A stretch of 8,123 bases of DNA. It comes from Actinomycetes bacterium (GTDB lineage Bacteria; Actinomycetota; Acidimicrobiia; Acidimicrobiales; Microtrichaceae). The position numbers were made by a program, and so were the translations under genes. Every line of letters starts with the position of its first letter. Within the stretch, counting starts at the first letter, position 1. The notes beneath the pieces were generated by a model. The model had not been told where the DNA came from. It ran no database searches and worked only from the letters and a program-made list of their open reading frames with translations. The DNA is taken from contig JAFAFN010000091.1 of the NCBI GenBank assembly GCA_023423475.1, forward strand, positions 1 to 8,123, in the 5' to 3' direction. Below are positions 5,634 through 8,123 of the stretch, piece after piece.

Positions 5634-6800
5634 TCAACCGACCGGGAGCACCACCAGCGACGACGAGCGACGTCGGGAGCGACCCGCGACCGGCACGAAC
5701 TCCCTGCCGACCACGACGCCGGCGACCGGCGCGGGACCGACCGCTTCGACCACTGCACCGGCCTCGGCATCGGGGCGACCGTGGAACCTCGCCCCGCGCA
5801 ACGCGGAGAGCACGACGAAGGACCCGGCGCCATGCGACGAGGCGGACATCGCCTGGGTGACGAGCTCCGGTTCGACCACCGACGGATCACGCACCTCGAA
5901 CCGGACGGTGCTCCCGGTCGGGACGCGTCCGCCGACCACGAGCCCACCGGTGTCCGCATCGCCACCCAGCAGGGCGAACCGCTCGACGGGCACCTCGCCG
6001 CTCGGACGGCGCACGAGCCCCACGAACAGCCCGTCGACCGCGAGCGAGGCCAGCTCCGGAGCGAGCGCGGCGAGCAGCTCGTCGAGGCACTCCCGTGCGG
6101 GGCGGCCGCCGAGCCCTGCGAGCACCGTGACGTCGTCGGTGGGACCGGGCGGCGACACGTCGGTCACCGTCACCGACGGACCGATGGCCCTGCCGGCGAA
6201 GGACAACAGCGGGGTCGAGGCCTGCTCGACCCCGAACAGCAGTCCGACGGCACCGTCGTGCCAGGTCGCGGCGTCGAGCACCAGCCGGTTGCCGCCGCCG
6301 TGTCGCGCCGCCGAGAGCTCGCCCCCGACGACCACGAGTCCCGGCGCGACCAGCGCGAGGTCCTCGAGCAGCGCGTCGGCGTCCACGCTGAAGGGGTCGG
6401 TGAAGAGGACCAAGGTGCCGGTCGCTCCTCGCAGTTCGTCGAGGCCGTCGGTCCGCGGCCCGTCGGGGGAGCGTCGGGTGGTCAACCGGACCGGCCGGAT
6501 CGGCACCTCTCCACCTCGGTGGTCCCACGCCGCGAACATCATCACCGCGACGCTGCGGTCGACCTCCCGCGCGCCGCCGATCACACCTTCGACGGTCACC
6601 GCCAGGAGGACCTCGGGCCCCAGCAGACGGCGAGCGGCCGCGACGACGTCGTCGAGCGCGCCGACGAGCGGCTCCGTGACCGCGATCACGAGTGCGACGG
6701 GACCGGGGCCTCCGGCTTCGAGCAACTCGCCGAGGCACGACCCCACGGCGTGCGCGGGGACCGGGTGCTCCGAGACGGCGGCTGCGACCTCGAGCGACAC
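5634..6800 (-). CDS. FIST-domain protein (FIST N plus FIST C)
   Basis: This is a 388-residue soluble protein with the two-part FIST architecture (F-box and intracellular signal transduction), a predicted ligand-binding sensor module whose ligand is unproven. The N-terminal part (about 8-200) begins VSEHPVPAHAVG and contains VALVIAVTEPLVGALDDV (35-52), LLAVTVEGVIGGAREV (65-80) and LVVVGGELS (155-163). The C-terminal part (about 220-380) contains ERFALLGGDADTGGLVVGG (273-291), FVVLSALRGARFHG (328-341) and PVAGVVVGREFVPVAG (358-373). FIST-C proteins often have a Cys before the RG of the LSALRG segment and a histidine-containing ending; both are replaced here, and the ending is RRRSSSLVVLPVG. The start is GTG at 6800, four bases after the upstream stop, giving an N-terminus that matches FIST proteins; the longer frame to 6947 would overlap the upstream gene by over 140 bases. 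No good ribosome binding site is seen, consistent with translational coupling. No effector domain is attached. Confidence 0.82.
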   Translation of the reverse strand: MSLEVAAAVSEHPVPAHAVGSCLGELLEAGGPGPVALVIAVTEPLVGALDDVVAAARRLLGPEVLLAVTVEGVIGGAREVDRSVAVMMFAAWDHRGGEVPIRPVRLTTRRSPDGPRTDGLDELRGATGTLVLFTDPFSVDADALLEDLALVAPGLVVVGGELSAARHGGGNRLVLDAATWHDGAVGLLFGVEQASTPLLSFAGRAIGPSVTVTDVSPPGPTDDVTVLAGLGGRPARECLDELLAALAPELASLAVDGLFVGLVRRPSGEVPVERFALLGGDADTGGLVVGGRVPTGSTVRFEVRDPSVVEPELVTQAMSASSHGAGSFVVLSALRGARFHGRPDAEAGAVVEAVGPAPVAGVVVGREFVPVAGRSRRRSSSLVVLPVG

Positions 6801-6804
6801 CGCG

Positions 6805-7191
6805 TCAGGCGACGGGGGGCAGCAGCGTGTAGGGGACGATCGTCGGGTCGCCGGAGCCGATGCGGCACTGCGCCTCGACCGTTCCCGGCTCGTCGAACTC
6901 GAGCTCGCCGCGAACCAGCCGGTACGCGAACTTCCCGGGTTCGACATCGACCGGCTGCACGTTGCGGGCGATCTGCTCGCCGTCGCGGACGAAGACGACC
7001 TCGAGCACGCCGTTGGGGTCCTCGCCGACGCCGTTGCGCACGATCACGACGAGGTGCGGGGTGATCGTCAGCGGGAACGGCTCGGACGCGGGCGCCGAGA
7101 ACTGGATGCCCGTCAGGTCGATCCGGGTCGAGGGGCCCGGCACCGCCCGCAGCTCGATCTCGTCGATGAACAGGGCGGACACGATCTGCAT
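6805..7191 (-). CDS. 128-residue beta-rich protein of unknown function, possibly DUF6941-like
   Basis: I do not firmly recognise this protein. It opens MQIVSALFIDEIEL and has alternating hydrophobic segments that suggest an all-beta fold: LTITPHLVVIVRN (41-53), VLEVVFVRDGEQI (62-74), YRLVRGELEFDEPG (90-103), and PTIVPYTLLPPVA at the end. It has no signal peptide or membrane helix, and one cysteine, C109. The layout (a short lead strand, a strand pair with a polar turn, then a closing strand after an EPG-type turn) resembles the small actinobacterial DUF6941 proteins, but that is a weak guess from memory. It starts ten bases after the glycosidase stop and ends four bases before the FIST GTG, so it is very likely co-translated with both. 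It lacks a Shine-Dalgarno sequence; TAGAGT, overlapping the preceding TAG stop, lies seven bases before its ATG. The coding call rests on tight packing and protein-like composition. Confidence 0.72.
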   Translation of the reverse strand: MQIVSALFIDEIELRAVPGPSTRIDLTGIQFSAPASEPFPLTITPHLVVIVRNGVGEDPNGVLEVVFVRDGEQIARNVQPVDVEPGKFAYRLVRGELEFDEPGTVEAQCRIGSGDPTIVPYTLLPPVA

Positions 7192-7201
7192 GGCACGAAC
7201 T

Positions 7202-8123
7202 CTAGGAGTGACCGCCGACGCGTTCGAACACCGCGGCCACGAGGTGATCGGTGACGCTGCGGGGCGCCACGTAGGAGGCGGTCGACGCCACCCAGCGGCT
7301 CTCGTCGTCCTGGCCCATCGCCGGAAGGAGCGACCCCCGTCCGCCGAGCACCTGCCGCCGAGACGGCTCCGGGAGCGGCCACATCACGAGCAGCAGGGGA
7401 GCCGCTCGTCCGGCTTCGTCGAGGTCGGCCGCCAGCAGCTCGGCGCAGACCCTGATCACCGACGCCTCGGCCCGGAGCTGCACCGCCCACGGCTCCACGG
7501 CCTCGCCGAGGCCCGTCACGTCGACCGCCTCGGCGGCCACCGCCCACGACCTGAGCTCGTCGAGCGCCCCGGGCTCGTGTCGCAGCGCCGCGTCGGCGAG
7601 TCGCCACGGCTCCTCTCCGTCGCATCCTTCGAGGAACACGCGGTCCGCACCCGCGGCGTCGTGCCACGCCTCGACGGGGTCCTCGCCGCGCAGCCACGCG
7701 GCGGCCGACAACAGGGCCGGCAGGCTGACCCGCGGCTGCACCATCGGGTTGGCCAGGTAGCCACCGAGCTCGGCCACCAGCTCCGGCTCGCGTCCGCGCA
7801 GGGGCCCGGTGAACAGGTGATCGACCATCACGGCGTCGTTCACCGGCGTGTTGTCCCAGAGCAACGGCCGCCGTCCGCCCATGTTCGACGACCACGTCCT
7901 GGCGTCGTCCGCCGTGATGGTCGAGTTGACGACGTGACGCCCGGTCCAGCCGATCGGCACCCCGGCGGGCACGGTCGCGTCGAGCTGCTCGAGGTACGGC
8001 GGCCGGAGCAGCCCGGTGTAGTGGAGCGGCACCATGAACAGCTCGACGTCCGGATCGAGCTGGTCGCGCAGCCACGACGTGAGCTCGCCGTGGCGCCGGC
8101 CGAGTCCGGGCGCAGGGTCGAGG
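7202..8123 (-). CDS. GH84-like beta-N-acetylglucosaminidase, 5' end outside window
   Basis: This is the C-terminal 306 residues of a larger protein, numbered here from the first visible codon; the frame runs off the right edge. It resembles family GH84 enzymes (bacterial hyaluronidase or O-GlcNAcase type), which remove N-acetylglucosamine by substrate-assisted catalysis. Evidence: DVELFMVPLHYTG (25-37) then VPIGWTGRHVV (54-64), and LLWDNTPVND (87-96), which keeps W89, N91 and D96 at the spacing of the substrate-binding residues of the Clostridium enzyme. LFTGPLRGREPEL (103-115) and YLANPMVQP (122-130) follow, with N125 at the place of another sugar-contacting Asn. The catalytic Asp pair would lie upstream of the visible part, so activity cannot be judged. 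The C-terminal 170 residues are mostly helical and less conserved. Whether it is secreted cannot be seen. It is the first visible gene of a three-gene cluster. Confidence 0.82.
   Translation of the reverse strand, partial: LDPAPGLGRRHGELTSWLRDQLDPDVELFMVPLHYTGLLRPPYLEQLDATVPAGVPIGWTGRHVVNSTITADDARTWSSNMGGRRPLLWDNTPVNDAVMVDHLFTGPLRGREPELVAELGGYLANPMVQPRVSLPALLSAAAWLRGEDPVEAWHDAAGADRVFLEGCDGEEPWRLADAALRHEPGALDELRSWAVAAEAVDVTGLGEAVEPWAVQLRAEASVIRVCAELLAADLDEAGRAAPLLLVMWPLPEPSRRQVLGGRGSLLPAMGQDDESRWVASTASYVAPRSVTDHLVAAVFERVGGHS

Noticed and set aside
5632..5637. TTGACG as the -35 of the tkt promoter
   Set aside because: It lies 35 bases from the best -10 (TACGAT) and no TANNNT box occurs at 16-18 bases; it overlaps the FIST stop codon and is probably chance.
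6801..6947. Longer start for the FIST protein at 6947
   Set aside because: It would overlap the upstream gene by over 140 bases and adds a Ser/Arg-rich stretch not typical of FIST proteins; GTG at 6800 fits the family.
5557..7254. Plus-strand open frame of 565 codons opposite the FIST and small genes
   Set aside because: Low-complexity Ser/Thr/Pro/Arg translation with no domain; the minus strand has FIST motifs in order.

Overview
This is a very GC-rich window with actinobacterial gene content: F420 cofactor synthesis, a transketolase-transaldolase pair, and promoter-like TANNNT boxes a few bases ahead of start codons that lack ribosome binding sites. An acidimicrobial or related actinobacterium would fit, but that placement is inference. 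Seven protein genes fill almost all of it, and all but one are on the minus strand. I see no RNA genes, insertion sequences, CRISPR arrays or prophage genes, and there is no gene-free stretch over 300 bases.

Layout. Positions 1-1403 (minus) hold an HxlR-family winged-helix regulator whose stop codon overlaps by four bases the GTG start of the F420 gene cofG. CofG is the radical-SAM half of FO synthase and is cut off by the left edge. Positions 1404-1593 form a 190-bp divergent regulatory region. It contains four GGTTCG-type half-sites in alternating orientation at an exact 11-bp step, which look like a tandem operator for the regulator. Positions 1594-2358 (plus) encode a single-pass membrane protein with an extracytoplasmic domain resembling the I78 inhibitor family. 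Positions 2364-2399 form a strong hairpin between convergent genes. Positions 2410-5556 (minus) are tkt followed by tal, the non-oxidative pentose phosphate pair, with two identical 8-bp palindromes 22 bp apart in the gap. Positions 5634-8123 (minus) are a tight three-gene cluster: a GH84-like glycosidase (5' end outside the window), a 128-residue protein of unknown function, and a FIST-domain protein.

How the genes may work together. Tkt and Tal interconvert sugar phosphates in central metabolism. The HxlR-CofG overlap implies one transcript and coupled translation, so deazaflavin synthesis may be under a redox- or aldehyde-type HxlR switch; this is inference. The glycosidase, small protein and FIST cluster is the least explained part: intergenic gaps of 10 and 4 bases suggest co-expression, but no common pathway is evident from the sequence.

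Nothing here is clearly a wholly new system. The best candidates for follow-up are the periodic operator with the HxlR-cofG unit and the glycosidase/small protein/FIST operon.
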